DNA from: Alviniconcha marisindica
Lineage: Eukaryota; Mollusca; Gastropoda; Provannidae
Reading direction: 5' to 3'
Assembly (NCBI GenBank): GCA_018857735.1
Contig: JABMCL010000509.1
Location: forward strand, 730,001-794,000
DNA length: 64,000 nt
Position numbers and translations under genes: made by a program. The first letter of the stretch is position 1; every line of letters starts with the position of its first letter. The notes under the pieces are model-generated. The model was not told where the DNA came from. It searched no databases and worked only from the letters and a program-made list of their open reading frames with translations. Positions 46,594-56,894 of this stretch are shown here, piece by piece.

Positions 46594-46797
46594 CCCCCAA
46601 AAAAAATTCCCGTGACATATTTACAAACTTTGAAAGTTGTTCGGCTCACATTTCCCACAAACTCCGATCCTTCTCTAAACAAGTGCCCGAAGCACTGGCC
46701 AGAACCTTCCGGTCTCAACACGCTTTCTCTCTCCATTTCGTTCCAGCTTGTTACCAAACCAGTAGAGCGTTCACCATTATACCCCCACCACCCCACC

Positions 46798-46798
<1 letters not shown>
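46591..46798. other. Unassigned sequence
   Basis: No feature recognised. Confidence 0.4.

Positions 46799-46859
<61 letters not shown>
46799..46859. repeat. Poly-C tract, C61
   Basis: 61 uninterrupted C, the longest homopolymer in the window, preceded by ACCCCCACCACCCC. Frames through it give proline or glycine strings. True length is uncertain. Confidence 0.93.
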
Positions 46860-46863
<4 letters not shown>

Positions 46864-47378
46864 CCCCACACACACTCCCGGCCTTACGGCTGTATTGTTT
46901 AACGATAGTGTCAACTCCACGTACATCGCACATGCATAAATCCGTAATGGAGGATTATGATACAGCTTTTATCTCGGGCATCCCCATTTTCATGGCGGGA
47001 GAGGTTTTTCCCCCATCAACCCTCAGGGCAATAGTACAGAGTCCAGGAGAGCGTGAGAATTGTGTGGAATGACGGTTCTTTGAGTCTACCCCTATCGTCA
47101 ATACACACTCCAACCGATCAGCGGTCAGCGTAGCGTGGCACGGGAACACGGGCGGGGCCCAGTTGGCCGTTGAAGATTAGTGCATAGTGCGAGGCGCCAA
47201 TGAAGCGGACACTTGGGGGTAGGGTTCGTGAAATCCATTGTCTGTGAGGTCTGCACTGCGGGCTTTGATGCTGCCACTTCACAGCCAGCGGGTTTGTGGA
47301 TTACGTCAGACGGACGGGGTTTGTTGCGGTCCTTTTTTTTTTTTTAAATTCTTTTTTTGTGTGTGTGCCGAGAGTGGC
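46860..47378. other. Unassigned sequence
   Basis: No gene recognised. T-rich at 47332-47358. Confidence 0.45.
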
Positions 47379-48425
47379 GGTGAGGGGGGGGGGGGGGGCG
47401 GTGTTGGGGGGGGGGGGGGAGGGGGGAGTAGGGGAGGGGAGAAATAGGGGACGAATGGGGAAACGGAGGAAGGGCAGGAAATGGGGGATGGGGAGGTGGA
47501 GGGGGGTAGGAAATGGGGAGTAGAGGGGGCTGCGGGAACTGGGGGGTGGGTAGAGGGGGCTGCGGGAACTGGGGGGTGGGTAGAGGGGCTGCGGGAACTG
47601 GGAGTGGTAGAGGGCTGCGGAACTGGGGGGAGGGGGGGTAAAGGGGCTGCGGGAACTGAGGGGTGGGTGGGTAAAGGGCTGCTGCGGGAACTGGGGGGGG
47701 GGGGGGAGGGGGGGGTAAAGGGGGCTGCGGGAACTGAGGGGGGGGGGGGTAAAGGGGGCTGCGGGAACTGGGGGGGGGGGGGTAAAGGGGGCTGCGGAAC
47801 GGGGGGGGGGTAAAGGGGGCTGCGGGAACTGGGGGTGGGTAGGCGTACGCGGGAACGGGGGGGGGGGGGGGGGGGGGGGTAAAGGGGCTGCGGGAACGGG
47901 GGGGGGGGGGGGTAAAGGGGCCTGCGGGAACTGGGGGGGGGGTAAAGGGGGCTGCGGAATCGGGGGGGGGGGGGTAAAGGGGGCTGCGGGAACTGGGGGG
48001 GGTGGATAAAGGGGGGGGGCTGCGGGAACTGGGGGGGGGGGGTAAAGGGGGCTGCGGGAACGGGGGGGGGGAAGGGCTGCGGGAACGGGGGGGGGGGGCT
48101 GCGAGGAACTGGCGGGGGGGGGGGGGTAAAGGGGTGGGAGGAACTGGGGGGGGGGGGGTAAAGGGGGCAGGGGAACTGGGGGGGGGGGGGGGGTAAAGGG
48201 GGCAGGGGGAACTGGGGGGGGGAGGGGGGGGGGGGGAAAGGGGGCTGCGGGAACGGGGGGTGGGAAGGGGCTGCGGGAACTGGGGGGGGGTGGGGAGGGG
48301 GGCGGCGGGAACGGGGGGGGGGGGGGGGAGGGGGCTGCGGGAACTGGGGGGGGGGGGTAAGTGAGGGGAGAGGGGGGGTAGGGGGGGGGGTAGAGGGGGT
48401 TGGGGGCGGATAGAGGGGCTAGTCT
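47379..48425. repeat. G-rich minisatellite, about 26 copies, variable 22-44-bp unit
   Basis: Each unit has CTGCGGGAACTGGGGG, then a G run of variable length (5-25), then GGTAAAGGGGG or GGTAGAGGGG. Purity falls at both ends. The strand is almost free of C outside CTGC. The dense run of quadruplex motifs gives extreme strand asymmetry. Glycine-rich frames across it are artefacts. Confidence 0.95.
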
Positions 48426-49139
48426 TAAAGTGATGTCGCGGAGACAGAGAGACAGAGGCAGAATGACAAAGAAAGGAACAAAACGGTGACGACTGCTATA
48501 TTTAACCGTTCAGCAGTAGCAGACTACGTCATAACACACTTCCCTCGCTGTGTCTGACTGACCGACGTTGAGGCTGTCTATTCCGACGTCCCTGACTCTT
48601 CAGTCTAAACAGTCTCTGTTTCTCTGGACAGCAAAAAGCAGCCGGGGGTGGCAGTTAGTGTCTTCAGTCAATCGATATAACAGACGTGGTTGACTGGCCG
48701 CTAAAACACAATTGTCTCTATCTATCGTCGGCCCCAAAAGAAATCAAACGCAAACAGCGCTTTCCAAAACCGAAGACATCTGGATTTTTTCCACTTCATG
48801 CAAGATATGGTTATTTAAATATCTTGTCAGACTGTCCCCGCTGGTGGTGTGTCTACGTGGGGTAGAGGGGGGGTAAATTTGATTTTTGCAAAGCACGCCG
48901 AGCTCTATTCTCATGTTAGAGGATCATGTTTCACAAATAATTCCTTGCCGATCATGATTATGACTTCACCTGTCATTTCATCTGTCATTCACCGGATGGA
49001 ATTTAACGAGGTTTGATTGATCCGTGACTTTTCACACGGAATCAACCGCGAAGGTCCTAACAGGGCAAAACATCAAGTCATTTGTAACAGTCGGATTTAC
49101 TGTCCATGTCACGCGTCAGTTTAAGTTGGAAGAGTTAGT
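48426..49139. other. Unassigned sequence
   Basis: No gene or repeat recognised. Confidence 0.45.
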
Positions 49140-49182
49140 TGTTGGTCTTAACGTCCCGTCCACTGCACAGGATCACCTCGGA
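49140..49182 (-). mobile_element. SINE tail fragment
   Basis: Plus strand GTTGGTCTTAACGTCCCGTC, CACTGCACAGGATCACC is the inverted family tail. Confidence 0.65.
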
Positions 49183-49263
49183 CGAATGACACGTTAGTTT
49201 GAAGAGAATTAATTCCCAGTTAACTGCCAATTCTTCCAAGCAACTGTTTCGTGTGAGCGTCAG

Positions 49264-49479
49264 ATGATGGGCACGACCATGAACACTGTCCTTCCATGCA
49301 ATATTTCCCACCTGGATCTTCCCGATAAGTTCAACAAGATCTTCACCGAAGAGACAGAGATGATCCGGAGTAATGTGGACTCAATGCCTCGTGGTACAGA
49401 CTCTGGTGCTCTGCTTGAACATTCCCATTCCGTCAGTACAAAATACGTCAAGCAAATAATTCTCAAAGAAACCCTGTGA
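49264..49479 (+). pseudogene. Possible LINE ORF2 fragment (linker before RT)
   Basis: The frame has LPCNISHLDLPDKFNKIFTE, ETEMIRSNVDSM. The pattern L..LPDKFNxFFxxKxxxIRSxLDSM is common between endonuclease and RT domains in CR1/L2-type ORF2 proteins. It is 71 codons long, with no catalytic motif, and is followed by poly-C and CA arrays. The match is short, so chance resemblance is possible. Confidence 0.4.
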
Positions 49480-49492
49480 TCTTCAGAGAGGT

Positions 49493-49493
49493 C

Positions 49494-49578
<85 letters not shown>
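49493..49578. repeat. C18 tract joined to (CA)n
   Basis: 18 C pass into about 68 bases of CA. Confidence 0.95.
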
Positions 49579-49580
<2 letters not shown>

Positions 49581-49689
49581 TTATATTTTAGAATTAGTTT
49601 TATATGATTATGTGTGTATAGATAGAGTGAATTTATCATTTAAAGCTGTTGTTTAGAGTTAATTTGTAACTTATAACAATTATATGTTG

Positions 49690-49768
49690 ATGTCCGTTTT
49701 GAACTATTACATTAGTTGATTTGCACAGCGCTAGGAGCTCAGTCAAATAAATTATTATTATCATTACT
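49690..49768 (-). mobile_element. Possible retroelement end with (ATT)n
   Basis: GATTTGCACAGCGCTAGGAG, CTCAGTCAAATAAATTATTA: minus-strand (AAT)n followed by a GCGC-centred motif, like 2704-2860. Confidence 0.4.
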
Positions 49769-49769
49769 A

Positions 49770-49770
49770 A

Positions 49771-49847
<77 letters not shown>
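49770..49847. repeat. (GC)n-(TG)n microsatellite
   Basis: 16 bases of GC, then about 62 bases of TG. Confidence 0.96.
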
Positions 49848-49849
<2 letters not shown>

Positions 49850-50095
49850 ACAATTCTGCGGCCCCACCGACCCGCCCCTCCCAGGAGTAGTTCGTCTAAC
49901 AACACCTATGGTGCAATAACGGTTAACTACCTTCAGCAACAATCGATAAAGCACGACGACAACAAAAACTGCCTTCGCACTCGCTCGACATTCCAAATAA
50001 ATAAATAAAAGGCCGGAGAGAAATGTGTCCCAGCCAATTACACAGCGCGCGGGCAGGCACCTGTTTCATTGAATCAAGGCGTCCCGGTCCAGAGA
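49848..50095. other. Unassigned sequence
   Basis: No feature recognised. Confidence 0.4.
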
Positions 50096-50120
50096 CCCCC
50101 CCCCCCCCCCCCCCCCCCCC
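50096..50120. repeat. Poly-C tract, C25
   Basis: 25 uninterrupted C. Confidence 0.92.
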
Positions 50121-50799
50121 GGTGCAACACGACTGACTGTTCACAGTTCACAGCGCCAGCATCGTTGTTCCGTATCGGTGTGGCTTGAACGATTCGCTTT
50201 TGAGTTCTCCGAAAGTGAGTGAGTGACTGAGACGATGAACGAATGTGATCATCTCCTCGTCAGACAATGGATAAATGAATGGAAGAAAGAACGAAACGAA
50301 TGCACAAATGAATGATTAAATAAATGCACGAAGGAAGGAACGATGAGGGAATAAAATCAGAAATGATAATTACACGTACGGATTATTCATTCACGTTATG
50401 AGGCCATCAAAGATCAGTATCGTTTTCATTTCAAGTACGTGCAATTTTCTAAATGAAAAAGATGTAATTGTTTACATGAATATGAAACCTTTCGCAGATG
50501 CATCCTGTACACATTTTCAAATTTCTGACCTGGATTCCAATCCAAGACTCAAATGTCCCTACCGAGTACATGTTCATGTGTATCCAGAAGAATGCACGAC
50601 AACTGCACGGTCCGATGGCCGTCACGGTTCAAGCAGAGATGCTGGAAGTCAACCATGATCAACGCAGCCAAAATTAAAGCTGAACTTTATTTCGATTCCT
50701 TCAGTCTCGTTCAAAGCCTTTCATTCAAATTGGTATCGGGAAAAGCGAATCCCATCCGCCCGTACAAACAGAGGCATGAAGGCGTGCGCTCGCACACGC
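50121..50799. other. Unassigned sequence
   Basis: GAATGAATG-type degenerate short repeats at 50215-50345. The 86-codon frame at 50398-50658 has no motif. Confidence 0.4.
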
Positions 50800-50836
50800 A
50801 TGCACGCACGCGCGCGGTCGCGCGCGCGCGCGCACA

Positions 50837-50900
<64 letters not shown>
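50800..50900. repeat. (CG)n-(CA)n microsatellite
   Basis: CG-rich alternation to 50831, then CA to 50900 with one CC break. Confidence 0.95.
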
Positions 50901-50902
<2 letters not shown>

Positions 50903-50944
50903 TTCAATTCCCAGGGATCATCTCCTCTTCTACTTCCACGGTGA

Positions 50945-50993
50945 ATACTGAGAGCGGAGAAAAGCGCTATATAAAAGCGATCAACAACAACAA
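50945..50993 (+). mobile_element. Possible retroelement end with (CAA)n
   Basis: ACTGAGAGCGGAGAAAAGCG, CTATATAAAAGCGATCAAC, then AACAACAAC. The GCGCTATATAAA style resembles abundant short retroelement ends in invertebrates. Confidence 0.35.
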
Positions 50994-52418
50994 CCTTTCG
51001 GCCGCACTGAATCAGTCATTAGTCCGATCAGCCGATTGGATGAGAATGATGGCAAAAGTGACCAATGGTGACCCCCGTTACTTCGGACCCTCCAAACTCT
51101 CAACCTGCAAAGCCGGGGATTTCTGTGCTGACCCATCTGATTGATTTATCATTGCCGAGAGGTCTGCGGGCTGCAGCGACGACCTTCAACGGCATCGTCT
51201 AACCAGGACCCAGTCTAAGAGTCTCTCAACAGTCGCTGGCGAGACAGGGAGCCGAGAATCACACTGTATGGCAAATCACAGTCTGTTGTCAGTACATGGG
51301 GTACAGCCGCGCCTCCAGCCTGAGAGACTGTGAACATTCACTACGACAACCTCAGACCTGACCAGAGAGCAGCAGGTTGCCATCTAAGTTACCAGCGGGT
51401 ACCGGATGGGTATCTTCAGAAAACGGTCATCGCATGTCGACCTCTGGCCCACTTGTACAGGTCTTGTGCACCGACAAGTGGCCGCCACTACGGCAGCGGC
51501 ATCCAGACCCTGAGCTCGTCCTTCAGTCGTGCCCCACCTTCACACAGCAGTGACATCAGACTCGGCTCCAGCCCGTGGACCTGCGGGACAAGCTGTAGAT
51601 CGGGCGGAGTCCATGCGGCGAACTGCCGACTTTGCCATGGCAACCAGCCTGACATTAGAAACCGCAGATGGAACTGAGAAGAAGACTCAGTGTGGAGGCG
51701 GCAAGCCAAGAACCACACTGTAACTAGGTTAGATCACAGTCCTGCCCTGACTTTCTACAGTCGCCTCAAAGCGACAGCTTGTGATCCAATCGCACGGCCT
51801 TCATCTGACTCGCGGCGAGCCGTCCTCCTCAAGGCCAAGAGAAAATAAGGCCTCGAAAAACACGTTTCACAACCCAATTCAGTCTCTTCTGTTCAGGACT
51901 AATAAAATAAGCGATGACAGCCCATAATAAAACTGTCATTACCCGACTTGCGTTAGAATCTACTGAGTGCTTTTTCAAACCCGTCGCAAGCCAGGCGAGA
52001 TGAGGGGTAGGTGGATGATGCTTTATGATGGTGTGCAGATCAGCCTCCAGTCATGTCTATTTTTACCGAGAGTACAGCAGGAACCTGTTCAGATGTTCTG
52101 TTTTCTGTGTAAATAACGTGTTTGCAAGGCAAACGAAACTGACCGCGTAGTAAAAAGTGCTATGAAAGAAGAGGAAGGTGCAGCCCTAATCAGGAGAAGA
52201 GAGAGGAGAACATTTGGGGCAAAATCCTTTGTCAGCAAAGAACGCTAAGATCAGTCGGAAACAGAACAGATCCTGTCAGAGAGAATTAAGTCAGAAGAGG
52301 AAATAGAAGTCTAGGAAGGAAGACAGCCAACAAATGGGAAGAAGAGAAATCGAGAAATCTATGATTTGTTTCAGACACAATCTGAAACGGAGCGGCCCAG
52401 GGCGCCAGTGCAGAATCA
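50994..52418. other. Unassigned sequence
   Basis: No gene recognised. A 115-codon frame at 51330-51677 and its antisense partner at 51488-51718 lack motifs. Confidence 0.45.
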
Positions 52419-52525
52419 ACATACAAAGGAGTTAATCAGCGCTCGAAAGACGTCACACAAACACAAACACAACAACAGAGACCTGAGTTGCCTACGATAA
52501 CTCTCACCTGGCATGCAAGTACATA
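52419..52525 (+). mobile_element. Dispersed repeat, copy C
   Basis: GGAGTTAATCAGCGCTCGAA, AGACGTCACACAAACAC, GCCTACGATAACTCTCACC, TGGCATGCAAGTACATAC. Matches copies A and B. Confidence 0.6.
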
Positions 52526-53057
52526 CAAGGTACAAACTCCACCAACAGCGACTAGCAACGCTTAACGTACTCAAGATTCAGGTCGAAGGTTTTGTTGTTG
52601 TTGCTGCTTTTTATTTTATTTTTATTTTTTAGGTTATCTTACTTTCATCTTCTTTCTTCTTTTCTTTTTTGTTTAGTCCTTACTTTCTTTCTTTCCATTT
52701 AATCAGAGGGGTTGTTGGTGCCTACGAAACAAAATATTGTAACGGTGTGCCGCTCTGCCACGTCTAACGGTGACATGTTACTTCCTTTTGCCGTATCTAC
52801 GGAAACGCACATTTGGCCTCGCCCGCTTTCAGATTCCAAAGTCCAAAAGTCCAAAGATGTACAATCCGATTCGTCTACAGAAAATTTGCGGTCAGGTGTA
52901 CCCGCCCCCTTTCTGGCAAAAACAAGAAGAACAAAACACGCTGGACCGCTTAGAAAGCTCGAGTCGAGACTCGGTAAGGCGTCCCTACAGACCAGGCAGA
53001 CCAGAAGCCGAGAGTCGTCAAGATGTTAACGGCTTACAGACGTATCCGAAGTTCACA

Positions 53058-53058
<1 letters not shown>
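52526..53058. other. Unassigned sequence
   Basis: T-rich at 52600-52700. The 105-codon frame at 52712-53029 has no motif. Confidence 0.4.

Positions 53059-53126
<68 letters not shown>
53059..53126. repeat. (CA)n microsatellite
   Basis: 68 bases of CA. GGTCGAATCCCTGC just after it is B-box-like and may be a SINE remnant. Confidence 0.95.
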
Positions 53127-53128
<2 letters not shown>

Positions 53129-53379
53129 GTCCAGCGAGGTCGAATCCCTGCGTTCAAAGTAGACGCTGTTTCCGTCCACCTCCCCTGCGCTGAGTAGACA
53201 ATGATCTAATGTGGTCTCTGATCGATTGTCGATTGGCACCAACGTCTTCTTTTACCGTGTTGGTCGAGCACCGATTGGCCGAGTGGCAGAGTCTATGTAA
53301 ATTTGATCACTCGTGGTGACCATTGTTCCCAGAACGGGGGGCTGGGAGAGCGAGTGGCCGGGAAGGAGTAGAAGAGTTG

Positions 53380-53800
53380 GAGAAAGAGGAGCGTGGGATG
53401 GGATGGACGAACAACAGGGAGATGGAAGAGAGAACAACGAAGGAATGAGAGGAAAATATCAATTGTTGAGATGAACAGCAAGAAGATGGAAGGAGAGACG
53501 AACGAATGAGAAGGAACAGAAGAAGAGGGTGAGATGAACAACCGGGAGATGGAAGAGAAGGAGATGAGATGGACGAACAGCAATGGGATGGAAGCGGGAG
53601 ATACGAAGGGGTGAGGAGGAAAAGAGGAAGGGTATGAGATGGATAAACAGCAACAACATGGAAGCAGAACGTGAAAAGAGGAGAAGAATGGGGTGAGATG
53701 ACAAACAGCAAGAACATGCAAGCAAAGCAGAGGAGAAGACAAGGGGAGGGGATGGACGAAAAGCAGGGAGATTAAAAAAAGAAGATGGATTGATGGACAA
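53380..53800. repeat. Purine-rich diverged minisatellite, about 60-70-bp unit
   Basis: GAGATGAACAGCAAGAAGAT, GGAAG-like blocks recur near 53467, 53530, 53566, 53636 and 53695, separated by GA-rich spacers. Only purine bias and the block order are kept. It produces long pyrimidine-coded frames on the minus strand (171 codons at 53293-53808), rich in Ser, Leu, Phe and Pro, which are artefacts. Confidence 0.7.
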
Positions 53801-53870
53801 AACAGCAATGGAAAAGGGGGACCCTCACGGGCAGGTAGATAGGAGACGGACGAACAGGAGCTGGAGAACT

Positions 53871-53898
53871 GTAACGTCCCGTCAACTGCATTGAGGAC
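53871..53898 (-). mobile_element. SINE tail fragment
   Basis: Plus strand GTAACGTCCCGTCAACTGCA, a short inverted remnant of the family tail. Confidence 0.5.
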
Positions 53899-54013
53899 AG
53901 AAAACGGGGAAGGAAATTAAGGGAGAGCGGAAACTGATGATCAGCAGAAAGGAGATGGAAGAGCGGGAGAGGAAAGGATGGGGAGAAAGCTGATGAGGAA
54001 CACGCAGACTGAT

Positions 54014-54069
54014 TCCCGACACTTAACACCCACTCAACCGCAAACGTCAAAGGTATTTATCAGAGCGAA
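54014..54069 (-). mobile_element. SINE tail fragment, GACTGGGCGTTAAA subfamily
   Basis: Plus strand GACACTTAACACCCACTCAA, CCGC then GGTATTTATCAGAGCGAA. Confidence 0.5.
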
Positions 54070-54299
54070 ATTCAACTTGTCCAACCAGCAGTCGTTAAAA
54101 CCTGTTTCGTTGTTCACGTTACACGTCACCTTAGGCTGAAGAGGATAGGAGGAAATGACGTTGAATGAACCTGGAAGGCAGAGATCGGAAAGACATAACT
54201 TCTGGCAGTAGGCGAAGTATGTAAGGCTGATTTCTGATGAACCCCTGGCCTAAAAAAAAAAAACAACAATCATTTATTGTTTTGGATTCTCAGCATGTA
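54070..54299. other. Unassigned sequence
   Basis: No feature recognised. Confidence 0.4.
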
Positions 54300-54352
54300 A
54301 GTAACTTGCTGTTTTATGCCCAGTCAACCAGCGCGGTTATATCAGGGCGATC
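54300..54352 (-). mobile_element. SINE tail fragment, GACTGGGCGTTAAA subfamily
   Basis: Plus strand CTTGCTGTTTTATGCCCAGT, CAACC then GGTTATATCAGGGCGAT. Confidence 0.55.
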
Positions 54353-54409
54353 TCAGCAAAGGGGACACTTAAACCTCGCGGCACCCGATCGCTTGTTGAA
54401 CGACGATGA

Positions 54410-54850
54410 AGGGAAGAGTTGAAGGAACAGAAGATGGAAGGGAATGGACGGGTCGAAGGATGAACGGAAAGGCAGAACGGAAGGGGTGAGAGTGACCAAC
54501 ACGGGGACGGGGGTGAAGTAGCGTGTCATAGAAGGGAGTAGGGATGGAAGTGGGGGGAAGAGGCGGGGGGGGGGGGGGAGATGAACGGAAGGAAGGAGTG
54601 GCGGGGGGGGGGGGAGGAGAGTGACGAACACGAGGACAGGGATGGAGGAGTAGTGCGCCAGAGAAGGGAGTAGGAATGGAAGTGGGGGGGGGGGGGGGGG
54701 GGGGGAGGATGGGGGTGAAAGGAAAGGCAGAACGGAGTGGCGGGGGGAGGGGGGGGGAGAGTGACGAACACGGGGACGGGGGCGGAGGAGTAGGGGGCCA
54801 AAGAAGGAAGTAGGAATGGAAGATGAAGAACGAGGAACAGGGAGGAAGAG
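54410..54850. repeat. Purine-rich macro-repeat, about 131-139 bp, 3 copies
   Basis: GAGAGTGACGAACACGGGGA recurs at about 54487, 54618 and 54757, each followed by GGAGGAGTAG-like sequence, GAAGGGAGTAGGAATGGAAG and a G-run. G-runs reach 13-18 bases. Confidence 0.8.
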
Positions 54851-54924
54851 CCTAGCAGAAACAATTGTTGTGACTGGAGCAAAGCTGAGTGTTGAAACGA
54901 GGGCTTGATCAACTAGACAGAAAA

Positions 54925-54990
54925 GCTCCCCCCCCACCCCCCCAACCCCCCACCACCCACCTCCCACCCCCCACCCCTTCCAGTCCCTCT
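54925..54990. repeat. C-rich low-complexity tract
   Basis: CCCCCCCACC-type runs with A breaks. Confidence 0.88.
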
Positions 54991-55123
54991 ATCCTACCCT
55001 CCCCATGAAAACGACAAGCCAATCAGTCGGCAATGTTGCTAGGTTAGCTTCGGTATTTTTAACATCCCTTTGCCCAAAAAACAAACAACCATCATTCAGG
55101 GTTTTTTGTTGCCAAAACTTAAT

Positions 55124-55127
<4 letters not shown>

Positions 55128-55181
<54 letters not shown>

Positions 55182-55222
55182 GTGAGGTGACCCTGTGCGG
55201 CTGACGAGAGGTTAAAATCCAA
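55128..55222 (+). mobile_element. SINE fragment: (CT)n plus conserved tail
   Basis: CT at 55128-55179 runs into GCGTGAGGTGACCCTGTGCG, GCTGACGAGAGGTTAAAATC. The microsatellite is fused to the SINE tail with only about six bases between. Confidence 0.7.
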
Positions 55223-55589
55223 GAAAATTCAGCAACGTCAGTGTCGGCCTAAATTGACTAACCGCCACTCGTCCTACATCCGTACCACACAACAGGCTGC
55301 AGATAACTTTACCGCTTAACCACATTAGGAGGAACCGACGCTGCAGTCACTGACAGACAGCAGAGGGAAGGGAAGAAAAAGCGAAAGACAAGAGTGATGG
55401 AAACGGTGGGTTGCACGAAGCAGTAAAACGGTGTAACGAAGAGCTGAAACTGTTCTCGGTCCACAACAACGCATGCCAGGCGAGCTGACGATACGTAGGC
55501 TGCCACAGGCACGCCACTCCGGCTACCACCAGCATAACAACACAACAAATGCTGCAAAACCTGACCTACACAGGCCAATCTTCACAAGG
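55223..55589. other. Unassigned sequence
   Basis: No feature recognised. Confidence 0.4.
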
Positions 55590-55895
55590 AAGTACTGGCC
55601 AGACAAGAAGACGGTATTGCAGTAAGCATAGTTCTTTGTCAGTCTCGTGGAGCCTCAGGAAAAAATACTGACCATAGAAGAAGTATTCCAATGATCAGTC
55701 TAGACGACCCTCACGAAAATGTACCCGCCAGACAAAATGACGGTATCCCAATAGGTCTTCAGCAGACAAAAGACAACGGAATTCCAGTAGTTCTTCAGCG
55801 GTCTGGTGGACTCTCAGAGGAAGGTCCCGGCCTGGGAGGATGACTGTATGGAGGACGCTGTTCAGCGGTCTAGGTGGCCCTCAGGGAGCAGTATA
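55590..55895. repeat. Diverged tandem repeat, about 70-85 bp, 4 copies
   Basis: Blocks with CAGTCTCGTGGAGCCTCAGG, CAGTCTAGACGACCCTCACG, CGGTCTGGTGGACTCTCAGA and CGGTCTAGGTGGCCCTCAGG each lie near GGCCAGACAAGAAGACGGTA or similar. Confidence 0.6.
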
Positions 55896-56000
55896 ACATT
55901 CGTTATAGTTCGTCCGGGTGTCCATGTAATGAGCGGTTTCAAGACTGAAGAAGAACAACACCAAGATTAACCAGTAGAAGAAGGACAAGGAAGAAGAAGA

Positions 56001-56048
56001 GTTAGTTACCGAGTTTTCACGTCTTTTTAACCGCACAGGGTCACCTCA
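56001..56048 (-). mobile_element. SINE tail fragment
   Basis: Plus strand TTTTTAACCGCACAGGGTCA, CCTCATA after GTTAGTTACCGAGTTTTCAC: inverted tail with a deletion. Confidence 0.55.
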
Positions 56049-56894
56049 TAAGCAAACTGAAGAAGAAATAAGAGGGGAATATCAACAGCAACAAAAATAG
56101 CAACAGTAACAACAGGTTTACAGTAGCATACTTTAACCCCGTGCACTCTGTTCATGCCTTTCATTTAAAAGCAATTGGAGTATTGCCTACTCTTATACTA
56201 TAGATCGAAAGACTTCTCAGAATGAAAAGACGAGGAAAGCTGACCAGTTGCGAGTGCAACAGCGCGCTGTACGCAAATCTTCATCACTCCAAGCTGTTGC
56301 TCGTCAAACTCAAAGCCAAGACCTTCAGGCGCCTCTGCCGTTGTACCACGAAGCGCAAGACCCTTTTCCGTGTATCTTTATTGTGGGAGCGGAAAATGAG
56401 GATTGTAAGCTGTCAATTCGGCTTTAACGGTGTTCCAGTGTCAGTGAAGCAGGCGCAAAAGAACCTTTCAGTGATGTCTATACGGACGTATCTTCTGCCT
56501 GTACGAAGAACCTGTGGAACCTGATCCGTCAAAGCCACTAAAGGACGCTGAAGCATGCGCTTATCAGGGAACTGATCTGTTACGTCAGCACACGTGAAGA
56601 ATGGTATTCTGTCAAGTTGAAAAGGTGGCACAATGCTTAACAGACCATCCCCCACCTACCCACCCATCACCCCCCTCCCCCACTCCACCACCAAAGGAGA
56701 GAGAGAAAAGAGAAAAGGAAACAGCAACAGAAGTATCTGGTCACAACAGACGACGTTACGTGAACGCGCGAGAAGCTGTTCCGCTCAGCCAAAAGATGTC
56801 CCATCCCTAAAGCAGACCCTAAGGAACAGCAGCAACAGCAACGTCTGGTCATAGCTCATTGCGTGACATCAACGCGCCAAGTTGGTCCAAAACG
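56049..56894. other. Unassigned sequence
   Basis: A 100-codon frame at 56222-56524 (basic, Cys-containing) has no recognised motif. C-rich at 56645-56695. Confidence 0.4.

Noticed and set aside
46440..47072. 210-codon plus-strand frame with proline run
   Set aside because: Most of its length comes from a CT array and the C61 tract. The unique remainder has no motif.
53293..53808. 171-codon minus-strand frame, hydrophobic, as a membrane protein
   Set aside because: It reads the pyrimidine strand of a purine-rich repeat. The Ser/Leu/Phe/Pro bias follows from base composition, and neighbouring frames are also open.
54353..54967. 204-codon minus-strand Ser/Pro-rich frame
   Set aside because: It reads the complement of the G-rich macro-repeat; poly-Pro comes from G runs.
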